Of a stretch of 64,000 nucleotides of DNA, positions 38,123 to 47,748 are shown in pieces. Below the pieces are notes generated by a model that saw nothing but the letters and a program-made list of their open reading frames with translations, made no database searches and was not told the origin of the DNA. Numbering within the stretch: the first letter of the stretch is position 1; each line of letters starts with the position of its first letter. The position numbers were made by a program, and so were the translations under genes. The stretch is from Azonexus hydrophilus (GTDB lineage Bacteria; Pseudomonadota; Gammaproteobacteria; Burkholderiales; Rhodocyclaceae): the NCBI RefSeq assembly GCF_001956855.1, contig NZ_MTHD01000004.1, positions 124,001-188,000 of the forward strand. The letters are read 5' to 3'.

Positions 38123-40072
38123 TCAGGCGGCGCGCAATTCTTCCATCTGGGCGGGTGACAGCAGGTCGCGAACCTGCAGTTCGATGGCGTCCAGCCGCGC
38201 CAGTTGCTGGTCGAGAACCTTGCCGACGCTTTCCAGTTCGGCAATGCGGTCTTCCAGCGTATCGGTCGCCTGGTGGATGCGCTTGATGCTCTCCAGGCGC
38301 CGCTTCAACTGGATCTGGTGTTCGCGTACCTGGGTTTCCATCGGCGCCATGATCGCCCGCAACCACACTTCGGCATCCTTGTTCGCGCGCTCGAAGGCAC
38401 GCCGCACCTGGATCGCGACCTCTTCGAAGAACTTCTGCGTGATGTTCTTCTTGTCGTGGGTCAGCAGCGAGACCATGGTGTTCAGGTGGCTGTCGCACCA
38501 GGCTTCCAGACGATCCAGTTCCTTCTCGTAGCGCAGCAGCGAGAAGCTGGTCGGTGAGCCGAGCTTGAGGCCATGCTCGACGGAAAATTTCTTGTACACC
38601 GCTTCCATCATCGCCAGGATTTCGCCGACTTCGCGACCGGAATTGCTCAGCGCAGCCCGCGACTGGACGAAGAAGGCATGCATGGCAACCGACAGGGTTT
38701 TCGAGAAGGTGGCATCCAGCATCGCCTCGCGGGTTTCCCCGGTCAGCTGACGCAGGCGGTCGAGACCAAGGTGCGCGAACAGGTTGTTGGTCAGCGTCGA
38801 GAACACGCTGCGCACGGCGTAGTAGCGCTGCAGCCCCTCTTCGAACTCTTCCTTTTCGGCACGCACCTTGCCCATCATGTATTCGACGACACCACGGTTC
38901 TTGCCGCGCAGTTCGGTCAATTCGGTCAGTTGCTCCTGCAGGCCGGACAGACGGGAATCCAGCAGGCCGCGCACGCGCCGGACAACATCGCCGAATTCGC
39001 TCTCCGTGCTTTCGCAGACGATATCGCGCTTGGCCGGAATCAGTTCGCCGGACAGCGCCGCCTCCAGCGCCGGCAGGCGACTGCGGGCGAGCAGGTCGGC
39101 GTCGCCGCCGATCTTGGCGACCAGGCCCTTCTGGGCGGATACCGGGAAAACCTGCGTCGTCGGCAAATCGAGGATAGCGGCACAACTTTCAACCTGGCGA
39201 TTGATCTCGGCTTCGATTTCCGCCGCCGTCTTCAACTCGTCCCACTGGCCGTCGATCTTGTTGAGCACGACCATGCGCCCGCGCCGGGTGGAACCGCCGG
39301 TACAGATGTGTTCCTTCCAGATCGTCAGGTCGGACTGGGTAACGCCGGTATCGGCGGCCAGGATGAACAGCACGGCGTGGGCATTGGGCAATTGCGACAG
39401 CGTCAGTTCCGGCTCGGCACCGATGGCGTTGAGCCCCGGCGTATCGAGGATGACCAGCCCCTGCTTGAGCAGCGGATGCGGGAAATTGATCAGTGCATGG
39501 CGCCAGCGCGGGACTTCGACCAGGCCATCGTCACCGATGCGATACAGGTCGATTTCACCGGCGCCAACCTCGAAGCCCAGGCGCCCGGCTTCCTCGGGCG
39601 TCACCCGGGTGGTTTCGCTGACATGGCGCAGCGCGTCCTGCATGCTCTCCGGCGAATCGATATCGAGCGGCAGTACCGTCCATTCCTCGGGGAAACGTTT
39701 GTACTCGCTGACCCCGGCATTCGAGGCGCGCGTCTGGATCGGCAGCAGCTCGATCCCCGGCAGCTTGCCGGCATCGAACAGCAGTTCGGTCGGACACATC
39801 GTGGTGCGACCGGCCGACGAGGGCAGCATGCGGTTGCCGTAATCGGCGAAGAAGATGGCGTTGATCAGTTCCGACTTGCCGCGCGAGAACTCGGCAACGA
39901 AAGCGACATTCAGGCGGTCTTCGCGCAGTCGCTCCTGCAACTGGCTGAGGCGCAGGTCGATCTGTCCGTCGGACAATTCATTTTCGCCCAGCCAGGCCTG
40001 AAACCCGGCGATATCGTTGGACAGCAGCGTGCGCCACGCGGTGTAGGCAGCAAATTGATTGGCGAGCGACAT
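38123..40072 (-). CDS. Dynamin-like GTPase
   Basis: A 649-residue bacterial dynamin-family protein. The G1 loop EFSRGKSELINAIFF, G3 DTPGLNA and G4 LNKIDGQWDE are intact near residues 70, 205 and 265. The long helical C-terminal half (two coiled-coil stretches) and the Leu/Ala-rich end fit a stalk region; no membrane helix is seen. Bacterial dynamins remodel or tether membranes, some during stress or phage attack. It stands alone between the ferredoxin and mutM. I chose ATG 40072 over 40105, whose extra residues look unlike the family. Which subfamily it is, is unclear. Confidence 0.85.
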   Translation of the reverse strand: MSLANQFAAYTAWRTLLSNDIAGFQAWLGENELSDGQIDLRLSQLQERLREDRLNVAFVAEFSRGKSELINAIFFADYGNRMLPSSAGRTTMCPTELLFDAGKLPGIELLPIQTRASNAGVSEYKRFPEEWTVLPLDIDSPESMQDALRHVSETTRVTPEEAGRLGFEVGAGEIDLYRIGDDGLVEVPRWRHALINFPHPLLKQGLVILDTPGLNAIGAEPELTLSQLPNAHAVLFILAADTGVTQSDLTIWKEHICTGGSTRRGRMVVLNKIDGQWDELKTAAEIEAEINRQVESCAAILDLPTTQVFPVSAQKGLVAKIGGDADLLARSRLPALEAALSGELIPAKRDIVCESTESEFGDVVRRVRGLLDSRLSGLQEQLTELTELRGKNRGVVEYMMGKVRAEKEEFEEGLQRYYAVRSVFSTLTNNLFAHLGLDRLRQLTGETREAMLDATFSKTLSVAMHAFFVQSRAALSNSGREVGEILAMMEAVYKKFSVEHGLKLGSPTSFSLLRYEKELDRLEAWCDSHLNTMVSLLTHDKKNITQKFFEEVAIQVRRAFERANKDAEVWLRAIMAPMETQVREHQIQLKRRLESIKRIHQATDTLEDRIAELESVGKVLDQQLARLDAIELQVRDLLSPAQMEELRAA

Positions 40073-40138
40073 GTGAACGACCCCGGCGACAAACAGGAGC
40101 TTCAATTTAGCATAAACACAGCAGCTTGCCGCCGACTT

Positions 40139-40972
40139 TCAATGCTGACAGGCTGGACAATAATAGGTGCTGCGGCCGGCCTGACGCACCTGGCGAACGA
40201 CACCGCCACAGCGCAGACAGGGCTCGCCGGCGCGGTCATAGACGCCGGCCTGGATCTGGAAACAACCGGCCCCGCCATCGCTGTGCACATAGTCGCGAAT
40301 GCTGCTGCCACCGGCGGCAATGGCGTCTGAAAGCGTTTCCCGAATGGCCCCGAACAACACTTCGTAACGCAGGTAGCTGATGCGGTTGGCCGCGCGCAAC
40401 GGGGAAATCCCGGCACGGAACAGACTTTCCGACGCATAGATGTTGCCGATGCCAACGACCATGTGCCCGTCCATCAGCACCGGTTTGACCGGTGCGCTGC
40501 GCCGGGAAATCGCCGCGTAGAAGCTGTCGACCGTGAAATCCGCCGACAGCGGCTCGACACCGAGCACGGCGATCAGCGGATGCGCTTCAGCCGCCGCCGG
40601 CGGCCCCGGTTGCCACAGGACGACACCGAACCGGCGCGGATCGGCGAAGCGCAGGATCTGGCGCGACAACACCAGGTCGAAATGATCGTGCTTTTCCGGC
40701 GGCAGTTCGGACGGCACGAAGCGCAGGTTGCCGGACATCCCGAGATGGATGATCAGCGTCCCCTCGACAGCGTCACGGCGGCAATCGATCAACAGGTATT
40801 TGCCGCGCCGGCGCACGGCGACGATCAGACAGCCCGGCAGCAGTTCGCGCAGGGCCGGCGGAATGTCGTGGCGCAGCTTCGGCACGCGGATGACCACGGC
40901 ACGAATGATCTCGCCCTCCAGTTCGGGGGCGATCCCCAATCGACAGACCTCGACCTCGGGCAATTCCGGCAT
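40139..40972 (-). CDS. mutM: Formamidopyrimidine-DNA glycosylase
   Basis: A 277-residue base-excision repair enzyme that removes 8-oxoguanine. Pro1/Glu2 after Met (MPELPEVEV), GKYLLID and the C-terminal zinc finger CLRCGGVVRQ...YYCPACQ are all present. ATG at 40972 gives the essential N-terminal proline; the frame from 40987 adds five residues and cannot be right. It is divergent from the TPR gene. Confidence 0.97.
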   Translation of the reverse strand: MPELPEVEVCRLGIAPELEGEIIRAVVIRVPKLRHDIPPALRELLPGCLIVAVRRRGKYLLIDCRRDAVEGTLIIHLGMSGNLRFVPSELPPEKHDHFDLVLSRQILRFADPRRFGVVLWQPGPPAAAEAHPLIAVLGVEPLSADFTVDSFYAAISRRSAPVKPVLMDGHMVVGIGNIYASESLFRAGISPLRAANRISYLRYEVLFGAIRETLSDAIAAGGSSIRDYVHSDGGAGCFQIQAGVYDRAGEPCLRCGGVVRQVRQAGRSTYYCPACQH

Positions 40973-41059
40973 TGCTTGTTCCTCCACGCATTCCCAAATA
41001 ACATCGCAAACTTGTCCGTTATTATGCGTTCAAATACGCAAGCCATCCGGAAAGCCATC

Positions 41060-42721
41060 ATGTCCCCGAAGCAACTCGTCGTCGCCCTCACCCTGGCCCT
41101 GGGCCTGCCCGCCTGGGCTGCCGAAAAACCGGCCGAAGACCTGCTCGGTCGTACGGTATTCCAGGTCCTGCTCGGCGAACTGGCGCTGCGCCAGGGCGCC
41201 GTCGATCTCAGCATCGAAGCCTGGGCCGACCTCGCCGAACGCACGCGCGACCCGAAGGTGCTCGCCCGCGCCGTCGAGATCGCGGGTTTTGCCGGCGACA
41301 ACGAACGGGCACTGCGTCTGGTCCGGCTGTGGCTGAGCGTCGAGCCGGACTCCGCCGTCGCCCGCCAGTCGCAGGTGGCGCTGCTCGTCCAGTCGCGCCA
41401 GCTCGACCAGTTGGGGCCGCACCTTGGTGCACTCCTGGCAACGGACAAGGAGAACCTGCCGAACAACCTGCTGCAACTCAACCGCATGCTCGCCCGGATG
41501 ACCGACAAGGTGGCCGTGCTGCAGATGCTCGACGAGATGCTGAAGCCCTACCATGACATTCCCGAAGCCCATTTCGCGCTCGCCCAGGCAGCCCTCGCCG
41601 CCGGCGACGAAGCACGTGCGCTCAGCGAAGCCAACGCCGCGCTGAAACTGCGGCCGACCTGGGAAACCGCCGCCATTGCCCAGGCCAAGCTGCTTGGCCG
41701 CCAGGATGCGACGCGCGGCATCGACAGCCTGGCGAAATTCGTCGACCGCAACCCCGATGCCCGCGATGCCCGTCTTGCACTGGGCCAGATGCTGGTCGCC
41801 GAAAAACGGCTGGTCGAGGCACGCAAACAGTACGAGCGCCTGGTCAAGGACTATCCGGATGAGCCGAGCGTTCTCTATCCGGCCGCCATCCTCGCCCTGC
41901 AGGCCGGCGACCAGGAAACCGGCCGGCGCCAGCTCGAACACCTGCTGGAAACTCCGTTCCCGGACAAGAGCAGCATCCACTATTTCCTCGGCCAGATCGC
42001 CCAGGAAGCCGGCCAGACGGATCAGGCACTGAGCCACTTCCGCCAGGTCACCGCCGGCGAGCGCTACATTGCGGCGCGGGCACGCGTTGCCGTCATCCTG
42101 CTCAGCCAGAACAAGGCCGCGGAAGCCCTGGCGCTGCTGCGCGACACGCGCGGTGCGACACCGGCCGAACGGACCCAGCTGGCACTGGCGGAAGCCCAAT
42201 TGCAGCGCGAAGCGGGCAACGAGGCCGGCGCCTACGCGGCCATCGAAAAGGCCCTGGCCGGCAGCCCGGACGACCCCGAACTGCTCTACGACGCGGCCCT
42301 GACCGCCGAACGCCTGGGCCGGCACGAACCGATGGAGGCCCACCTGCAGCGCCTGCTGAAGCGCCACCCCGATCACGCCCATGCACTGAACGCCCTCGGC
42401 TATTCGTTTGCCGATCGCAACATCCGCCTCGACGAAGCGGCCACGCTGCTGACCCGCGCCGTCGCTCTCGCCCCGGACGACGCCTTCATCATGGACAGCC
42501 TGGGCTGGCTGCAGTACCGCCAGGGCAAGCTGGCCGAAGCGCTGCAAACGCTGGAAAACGCCTACCGGATCAAGGCCGATCCGGAAATCGCCGCTCACCT
42601 CGGTGAAGTCCTCTGGCAACTCGATCGCCGTGACGAGGCCCGGCGCATCTGGCAGGAAGCCAGCCAGCGCAATCCGGAGAACAAGGCTCTGACGACAGCC
42701 ATCAAGAAATTCCTGCCTTGA
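41060..42721 (+). CDS. Exported tetratricopeptide-repeat protein
   Basis: A 553-residue protein with a cleavable signal peptide (QLVVALTLALGLPAWA) and many TPR units through to the end (for instance AHFALAQAALAAGDEARALSEANAALKLRPTW and ALNALGYSFADRNIRLDEAATLL). It most likely scaffolds envelope proteins. ATG at 41060 was chosen because GGAAAG precedes it and it begins the signal peptide; a possible ATG at 41024 adds 12 residues. Its stop overlaps lolB. The TPR-lolB-ispE-tRNA-Gln-prs-rplY-pth-ychF order is conserved in betaproteobacteria. Confidence 0.9.
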   Translation: MSPKQLVVALTLALGLPAWAAEKPAEDLLGRTVFQVLLGELALRQGAVDLSIEAWADLAERTRDPKVLARAVEIAGFAGDNERALRLVRLWLSVEPDSAVARQSQVALLVQSRQLDQLGPHLGALLATDKENLPNNLLQLNRMLARMTDKVAVLQMLDEMLKPYHDIPEAHFALAQAALAAGDEARALSEANAALKLRPTWETAAIAQAKLLGRQDATRGIDSLAKFVDRNPDARDARLALGQMLVAEKRLVEARKQYERLVKDYPDEPSVLYPAAILALQAGDQETGRRQLEHLLETPFPDKSSIHYFLGQIAQEAGQTDQALSHFRQVTAGERYIAARARVAVILLSQNKAAEALALLRDTRGATPAERTQLALAEAQLQREAGNEAGAYAAIEKALAGSPDDPELLYDAALTAERLGRHEPMEAHLQRLLKRHPDHAHALNALGYSFADRNIRLDEAATLLTRAVALAPDDAFIMDSLGWLQYRQGKLAEALQTLENAYRIKADPEIAAHLGEVLWQLDRRDEARRIWQEASQRNPENKALTTAIKKFLP

Positions 42722-43287
42722 GAATTCTCGCCGTCTGGCTGCTGACCGCAAGCCTGCTCGCCGGCTGCGCGCAAATCCCGGCGCCGCCGCTGGCGGCCCG
42801 CGCAGCCGTCGGGAATTTTGCGGTCGACGCACGTTTTGCGCTGAAAATCACCCACCCGGACGGCCGCATCGAAAACTCGGGCGGGCGCCTGAGCTGGACC
42901 CACGAAAACCGGATGGACCGCATGCTGCTGGCCAATCCGCTGGGCATCGGCCTGGCCGAAATCGAATCCGCACCGGGCCACGCCAGCCTGCGCACCGGCG
43001 ACGGCAAGAACTACAGTGCCGCAGAACCGGACCAGCTGCTCGCCGAAGTCACCGGTCAGCCACTGCCGGTCAGCCACCTGCCGGCCTGGCTGCTCGGCCG
43101 TCCGCACGGCGCCGGCACCGTCGAGCACGACGCCTGGTCGCGCCCGAGCCGCTTGCGCGAAGCCGGCTGGCAGATCGATTACCTCTACGCCGACGACGCG
43201 CCCGACGCACTGCCCACCCGCCTGACGGCGATTGGCGACAACATCGAACTGCGTCTGCGCATCGAAACCTGGAAGACCACCCCATGA
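42718..43287 (+). CDS. lolB: Outer-membrane lipoprotein receptor LolB
   Basis: A 189-residue lipoprotein that inserts lipoproteins into the outer membrane. A lipobox (SLLAGC) follows a short signal; the body is beta-rich with GGRLSWTHENRMDRMLL. The start is TTG, overlapping the TGA stop of the TPR gene. An uptake-like 10-mer (42819..42828) encodes AVD in VGNFAVDARFALK, and the T-rich flank reads GAATTTTGCGG, one of the best-matching copies. Its end overlaps ispE by ATGA. Confidence 0.92.
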   Translation: MRILAVWLLTASLLAGCAQIPAPPLAARAAVGNFAVDARFALKITHPDGRIENSGGRLSWTHENRMDRMLLANPLGIGLAEIESAPGHASLRTGDGKNYSAAEPDQLLAEVTGQPLPVSHLPAWLLGRPHGAGTVEHDAWSRPSRLREAGWQIDYLYADDAPDALPTRLTAIGDNIELRLRIETWKTTP

Positions 43288-44132
43288 GCGACTGGCATTG
43301 GCACAGCGCCTGGCCGGCACCGGCCAAGCTCAACCTTTTCCTGCACGTCGTCGGCCGCCGCGCCGACGGCTACCACCTGCTGCAAACCGTTTTCCGCTTC
43401 ATCGACCGTTGCGACACGCTGCGTTTCACCCCGCGCAGCGACGAGCGCATCGAACTGGCGACACCGATCCCCGGCGTCGCCCCGGACGATGACCTGACCG
43501 TGCGCGCCGCCCGCCTGCTGCAACAGCACACCGGCTGCCGGCAGGGCGCCACCATTCATCTCGACAAGCAACTGCCGATGGGTGGCGGCCTCGGTGGCGG
43601 CTCGTCGGACGCTGCCACCGTGCTGCTCGCCCTCAATCATCTGTGGCAGACCGGCGTCGACCGGGCCACGCTGGAACGCATCGGCCTGACGTTGGGCGCC
43701 GACGTGCCGGTCTTCGTGCATGGCCGCAACACCTTCGCCGAAGGCGTCGGCGAAAGCTTCACCGACATCGAACTGCCGCCCGCCTGTTATCTGGTGCTGC
43801 ATCCTGCGGTCAACGTGCCGACCGCGGCAATTTTCGGCGCCCCCGAACTCTGCCGCAACACCCCGGCGATGCGCCCCGCCGACTGGCAGCCGGGGATCGG
43901 CCACAACGACCTGGAGGCCGTCGCCTGCGCCCGCTTCCCCGCCGTGGCCGGACATCTGGCCTGGCTGAAACAGCAGGCACCGAGCGCGATGATGACCGGC
44001 TCGGGCGCCTGCGTCTTTGCCGGTTTCCCCTCCCGGGAGGCCGCCGCTGCGGCACTGGCAAGGCTCCCGACCGGGATGAACGGCTGGATTGCCGATGGGC
44101 TGACGCAACACCCATTGGCAGAAATTGTTTAA
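43284..44132 (+). CDS. ispE: 4-diphosphocytidyl-2-C-methyl-D-erythritol kinase
   Basis: A 282-residue GHMP kinase of the non-mevalonate isoprenoid pathway. [27 protein letters not shown] and the ATP loop [22 protein letters not shown] are diagnostic. It overlaps lolB by four bases and is followed by tRNA-Gln. The variant 10-mer TGCGGTCAAC lies at 43805..43814. Confidence 0.96.
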   Translation: MSDWHWHSAWPAPAKLNLFLHVVGRRADGYHLLQTVFRFIDRCDTLRFTPRSDERIELATPIPGVAPDDDLTVRAARLLQQHTGCRQGATIHLDKQLPMGGGLGGGSSDAATVLLALNHLWQTGVDRATLERIGLTLGADVPVFVHGRNTFAEGVGESFTDIELPPACYLVLHPAVNVPTAAIFGAPELCRNTPAMRPADWQPGIGHNDLEAVACARFPAVAGHLAWLKQQAPSAMMTGSGACVFAGFPSREAAAAALARLPTGMNGWIADGLTQHPLAEIV

Positions 44133-44205
44133 AAAGGCTGGATTTTAAAAAAGCGCTCCTGTATTATTCGCGCCTCGTTCGAACGCGAACCCGTTCAACG
44201 ACCGC

Positions 44206-44282
44206 TGGGGAGTCGCCAAGTTGGTCAAGGCACCGGATTTTGATTCCGGCATTCGAAGGTTCGAATCCTTCCTCCTCAGCCA
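44206..44282 (+). tRNA. tRNA-Gln (TTG)
   Basis: A 77-base cloverleaf with acceptor TGGGGAG/CTCCTCA, anticodon arm CCGGA-TTTTGAT-TCCGG (anticodon TTG), T-arm GAAGGTTCGAATCCTTC and encoded CCA. A TATTAT box at 44162..44167 is a plausible -10 element. Confidence 0.97.
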
Positions 44283-44290
44283 GTTTCCTT

Positions 44291-44318
44291 CGGGCAGGTC
44301 TTAGGCCTGCCCGATTTT
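44291..44318 (+). terminator. Terminator after tRNA-Gln
   Basis: CGGGCAGG and CCTGCCCG pair across a 7-base loop and are followed by ATTTT. It lies 8 bases past the CCA end and before prs. Confidence 0.75.
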
Positions 44319-44371
44319 CATTGTATCGGGCAAATTCGCGGCGCGCGCGAACACCCCTGAGGAATGCGGAA

Positions 44372-45322
44372 ATGGCCTACAACAGCCTGATGGTCTTTAC
44401 CGGCAACGCCAACCCCAAACTGGCAGCCGACGTCGCGAAACAACTCAACGTAGACCTCGGCCGCGCCAATGTCGGCCGTTTCTCCGACGGCGAAGTCAGC
44501 GTCGAACTGCAGGAACACGTCCGCGGTCGCGACATCTTCGTGCTGCAGTCTACCTGCGCCCCGACCAACGACAACCTGATGGAACTGCTGGTCATGGTCG
44601 ATTCGCTGAAGCGCGCATCGGCCGGCCGCATCACCGCCGCCATCCCGTATTTCGGCTACGCCCGCCAGGATCGCCGCTCGCGTTCGTCGCGCGTGCCGAT
44701 CGCCGCCAAGCTGGTCGCCAACATGCTCGCCGCCTCCGGCGTCGACCGCGTGCTGACCATGGACCTGCACGCCGAACAGATTCAGGGCTTCTTCGACATT
44801 CCGGTCGACAACATCTACGCCCTGCCGATCCTGCTCGACGACATCATGAAGCAGAACTACGAGAATCCGATGGTCGTCTCGCCCGACCACGGCGGCGTCG
44901 TCCGTGCCCGCTCGCTGGCCAAGCGCCTCGAATGCGACCTGGCCATCATCGACAAGCGCCGGCCGAAAGCCAACGTCTCGGAAGTCATGAACATCATCGG
45001 CGAAGTCGACGGCCGCACCTGCATCATCATGGATGACATGGTCGACACCGCCGGCACGCTGTGCAAGGCTGCCACCGCACTGAAAGCCAACGGCGCCAGC
45101 AAGGTCGTCGCCTACTGCACGCACCCGGTGCTGTCCGGCCCGGCAATCGAGCGCCTCAACGATTCCGATCTCGACGCCCTGGTTGTCACCGACACCATTC
45201 CGCTGCGCGACGATGCCGCTGCCTGCCCGCGCATCCGCCAGCTGTCCGTGGCCGACATCATGGCCGAAACCATTCGCCGGATCAGCAACGACGATTCCGT
45301 TTCGTCGCTGTTCATCGATTAA
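44372..45322 (+). CDS. prs: Ribose-phosphate pyrophosphokinase
   Basis: A 316-residue enzyme that makes PRPP from ribose 5-phosphate and [58 protein letters not shown] and the PRPP loop [13 protein letters not shown] are all intact. ATG at 44372 is preceded by GAGGAATGCGGAA; the longer open frame runs back over the tRNA and cannot be the gene. It is followed by rplY, the usual order. Confidence 0.97.
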   Translation: MAYNSLMVFTGNANPKLAADVAKQLNVDLGRANVGRFSDGEVSVELQEHVRGRDIFVLQSTCAPTNDNLMELLVMVDSLKRASAGRITAAIPYFGYARQDRRSRSSRVPIAAKLVANMLAASGVDRVLTMDLHAEQIQGFFDIPVDNIYALPILLDDIMKQNYENPMVVSPDHGGVVRARSLAKRLECDLAIIDKRRPKANVSEVMNIIGEVDGRTCIIMDDMVDTAGTLCKAATALKANGASKVVAYCTHPVLSGPAIERLNDSDLDALVVTDTIPLRDDAAACPRIRQLSVADIMAETIRRISNDDSVSSLFID

Positions 45323-45378
45323 GTTTTTTCAACCTTCCCGATCTGGTCGCGGACCGGGAAACCATCTGGAGTAGCACC

Positions 45379-45975
45379 ATGCAATTTGAACTTATCGCCA
45401 ATGTGCGCAATCTGCAGGGATCGAGTGCGAGCCGCCGCCTGCGTCGCGCCGGCACGGTACCGGGTATCGTCTACGGTGGCGATGCCGCCCCGACGGTCAT
45501 CGAAACCAACCACAACGACCTGCTGCTGAAGCTGAAGAAGGAAGCCTTCCATTCTTCGATCATCACGCTGAACATCGACGGCAAGAAGGAATCCGTGCTG
45601 CTGCGCGATTACCAGATGCACGCCTACAAGCCGCTGGTCCTGCACATCGACTTCCAGCGCGTCGACGCAACCCACGAACTGCACGTCAAGGTGCCGCTCC
45701 ACTTCACCAACGAAGAAGTCGCCCCAGGCATCAAGCTGGGTGGCGGCCTGGTCAACCACGTCATGACCGAAGTCGACATCCATTGCCTGGCTGCCGACCT
45801 GCCGGAATTCATCGAAGTCGACCTGAGCGCGCTGAAGGTTGGCGACAGCATTCACCTGTCCCAGCTCAAGCTGCCGAAGGGTGTCCAGCTGGTCGCCCAC
45901 GGCGCTGACGATGTCGTCGTTGGCGTTGTCGGCAAGGGCGGTTCCGCCGCTGAAGGCGAAGCTGCCGCCGAGTAA
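45379..45975 (+). CDS. rplY: 50S ribosomal protein L25 (Ctc type)
   Basis: A 198-residue 5S rRNA-binding protein. [18 protein letters not shown], the long insert [18 protein letters not shown] and the C-terminal extension mark the general-stress (Ctc/TL5) form, longer than the 94-residue E. coli L25. ATG at 45379 has TGGAG upstream. A hairpin terminator follows. Confidence 0.95.
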   Translation: MQFELIANVRNLQGSSASRRLRRAGTVPGIVYGGDAAPTVIETNHNDLLLKLKKEAFHSSIITLNIDGKKESVLLRDYQMHAYKPLVLHIDFQRVDATHELHVKVPLHFTNEEVAPGIKLGGGLVNHVMTEVDIHCLAADLPEFIEVDLSALKVGDSIHLSQLKLPKGVQLVAHGADDVVVGVVGKGGSAAEGEAAAE

Positions 45976-45996
45976 TTCCAGGCACGCCGCCGTACT

Positions 45997-46031
45997 GGCC
46001 GCCGCTGGCATTTTGCCGCCGGCGGCCTTTT
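45997..46031 (+). terminator. Hairpin terminator after rplY
   Basis: GGCCGCCG and CGGCGGCC form the outer stem with an inner TGGC/GCC stem, followed by TTTT. It lies 21 bases after the rplY stop and 13 before pth. Confidence 0.7.
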
Positions 46032-46044
46032 CGCACTTATCGCC

Positions 46045-46623
46045 ATGAACCCACCCCACCTCATCGTCGGCCTCGGCAACCCCGGCCCGGAATACGAAAA
46101 TACCCGGCACAACGCCGGTTTCTGGTTCGTTGACCGGCTCGCTGACGAGCTCCGGATCGCGCTCGCCCCGCAGGCCAAATTTTTTGGCAAGGCCGGACGC
46201 GCCGGCGAGTTGTGGCTGCTGCAACCCGGCACCTTCATGAACCGGTCCGGCCAGGCAGTGGCTGCGCTGGCCAATTTCTACAAGATTTCCCCGGCCGAAA
46301 TTCTCGTCATCCATGACGAACTCGACCTGCCACCCGGCGGCATCCGCCTCAAGCAGGGCGGCGGTAACGGCGGGCACAATGGATTGAAAGATATCCAGGC
46401 CAAACTCGGGACGCCGGACTTCTGGCGCCTGCGCCTGGGCATCGGCCATCCGCGCACGCTGAACCTGGCCCAGCAGGTCGTCGATTTCGTGCTGCACCCG
46501 CCGCGCAAGGAAGAATTGCCGGACATCGAACACGCCATCGCCCGCTGCCTGCTGGCCTGGCCCCGCATTGCCGCTGGCGATTTTGCCGGCGCCCAGCAAC
46601 AATTGCACGGCAAAGCCGTCTGA
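46045..46623 (+). CDS. pth: Peptidyl-tRNA hydrolase
   Basis: A 192-residue enzyme that frees tRNA from peptidyl-t[25 protein letters not shown] holds the catalytic His, and [40 protein letters not shown] are family motifs. It lies just past the rplY terminator and 22 bases before ychF. Confidence 0.97.
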   Translation: MNPPHLIVGLGNPGPEYENTRHNAGFWFVDRLADELRIALAPQAKFFGKAGRAGELWLLQPGTFMNRSGQAVAALANFYKISPAEILVIHDELDLPPGGIRLKQGGGNGGHNGLKDIQAKLGTPDFWRLRLGIGHPRTLNLAQQVVDFVLHPPRKEELPDIEHAIARCLLAWPRIAAGDFAGAQQQLHGKAV

Positions 46624-46645
46624 CCCGAAACCCAAGGAAAAAACC

Positions 46646-47737
46646 ATGTCTCTCAAATGCGGTATCGTCGGCCTGCCCAATGTCGGCAAATCCACCCTCT
46701 TCAATGCCCTGACCAAGTCGGGCATCGCGGCGGAAAACTACCCGTTCTGCACCATCGAGCCGAATGTCGGCATCGTCGAAGTGCCGGACAAGCGGATGGC
46801 CCAGCTGGCTGAAATCGTCAAGCCGCAGCGCATGCAGCCGGCCATCGTTGAATTCGTCGACATCGCTGGTCTGGTTGCCGGCGCCTCCAAGGGCGAAGGC
46901 CTGGGCAACCAGTTCCTCGCCAACATCCGTGAAACCGACGCCATCGTCCATGTCGTGCGCTGCTTCGCCGACGACAACGTGATCCACGTTTCCGGCGGCG
47001 TCGATCCGCTGCGCGATATCGAAGTCATCGATACCGAACTGGCGCTGGCCGACATGGCCTCGGTGGAAAAAGCGCTCAACCGCTACCGTCGCCCGGCCAG
47101 CTCCGGCGACAAGGAAGCGAAGATCCTGGTCGCCGTGCTGGAAAAGTGCTTTGCCCAGCTTGATCAGGCCAAGGCCATCCGCGCCCTCGATTTCTCCAAG
47201 GAAGAACTGGTGTTGCTCAAGCCGTTCTGCCTGATCACCGCCAAGCCGGTGCTCTACGTCGCCAACGTGGCCGAAAACGGTTTCGAGAACAACCCTTACC
47301 TTGACGCCGTGCGCGCCCACGCCGCGACCGAAAAGGCCGAGGTCGTCTCGGTCTGTGCCGCCATCGAAGCCGAGATCGCCGATCTCGACGACGAGGAAAA
47401 GCAGATGTTCCTGGCCGACCTCGGCCTCGAGGAACCAGGCCTCGACCGCCTGATCCACGCCGGCTACAAGCTGCTTGGCCTGGCCACCTACTTCACTGCC
47501 GGCGTCAAGGAAGTTCGTGCGTGGACCATCCATCAGGGCGACACCGCACCGCAGGCAGCCGGCGTCATCCACACCGACTTCGAGCGCGGTTTCATCCGCG
47601 CCCAGACCATCGCTTTCGACGATTACATCACCTACAAGGGTGAAGCCGGTGCCAAGGAAGCCGGCAAGATGCGCGCCGAAGGCAAGGAATACGTGGTCAA
47701 GGATGGTGACGTGCTCAATTTCCTGTTCAACGTCTGA
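46646..47737 (+). CDS. ychF: Redox-regulated ATPase YchF
   Basis: A 363-residue Obg-family P-loop protein that prefers [31 protein letters not shown], a TGS domain near the end and the VAAKP-like segment are typical. The start at 46646 follows AAGGAAAA. It comes after pth, the usual partner order, and is followed by the PAS-GGDEF-EAL gene after 11 bases, which may be read in the same transcript. Confidence 0.97.
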   Translation: MSLKCGIVGLPNVGKSTLFNALTKSGIAAENYPFCTIEPNVGIVEVPDKRMAQLAEIVKPQRMQPAIVEFVDIAGLVAGASKGEGLGNQFLANIRETDAIVHVVRCFADDNVIHVSGGVDPLRDIEVIDTELALADMASVEKALNRYRRPASSGDKEAKILVAVLEKCFAQLDQAKAIRALDFSKEELVLLKPFCLITAKPVLYVANVAENGFENNPYLDAVRAHAATEKAEVVSVCAAIEAEIADLDDEEKQMFLADLGLEEPGLDRLIHAGYKLLGLATYFTAGVKEVRAWTIHQGDTAPQAAGVIHTDFERGFIRAQTIAFDDYITYKGEAGAKEAGKMRAEGKEYVVKDGDVLNFLFNV

Positions 47738-47748
47738 CGCCCCCTGCG

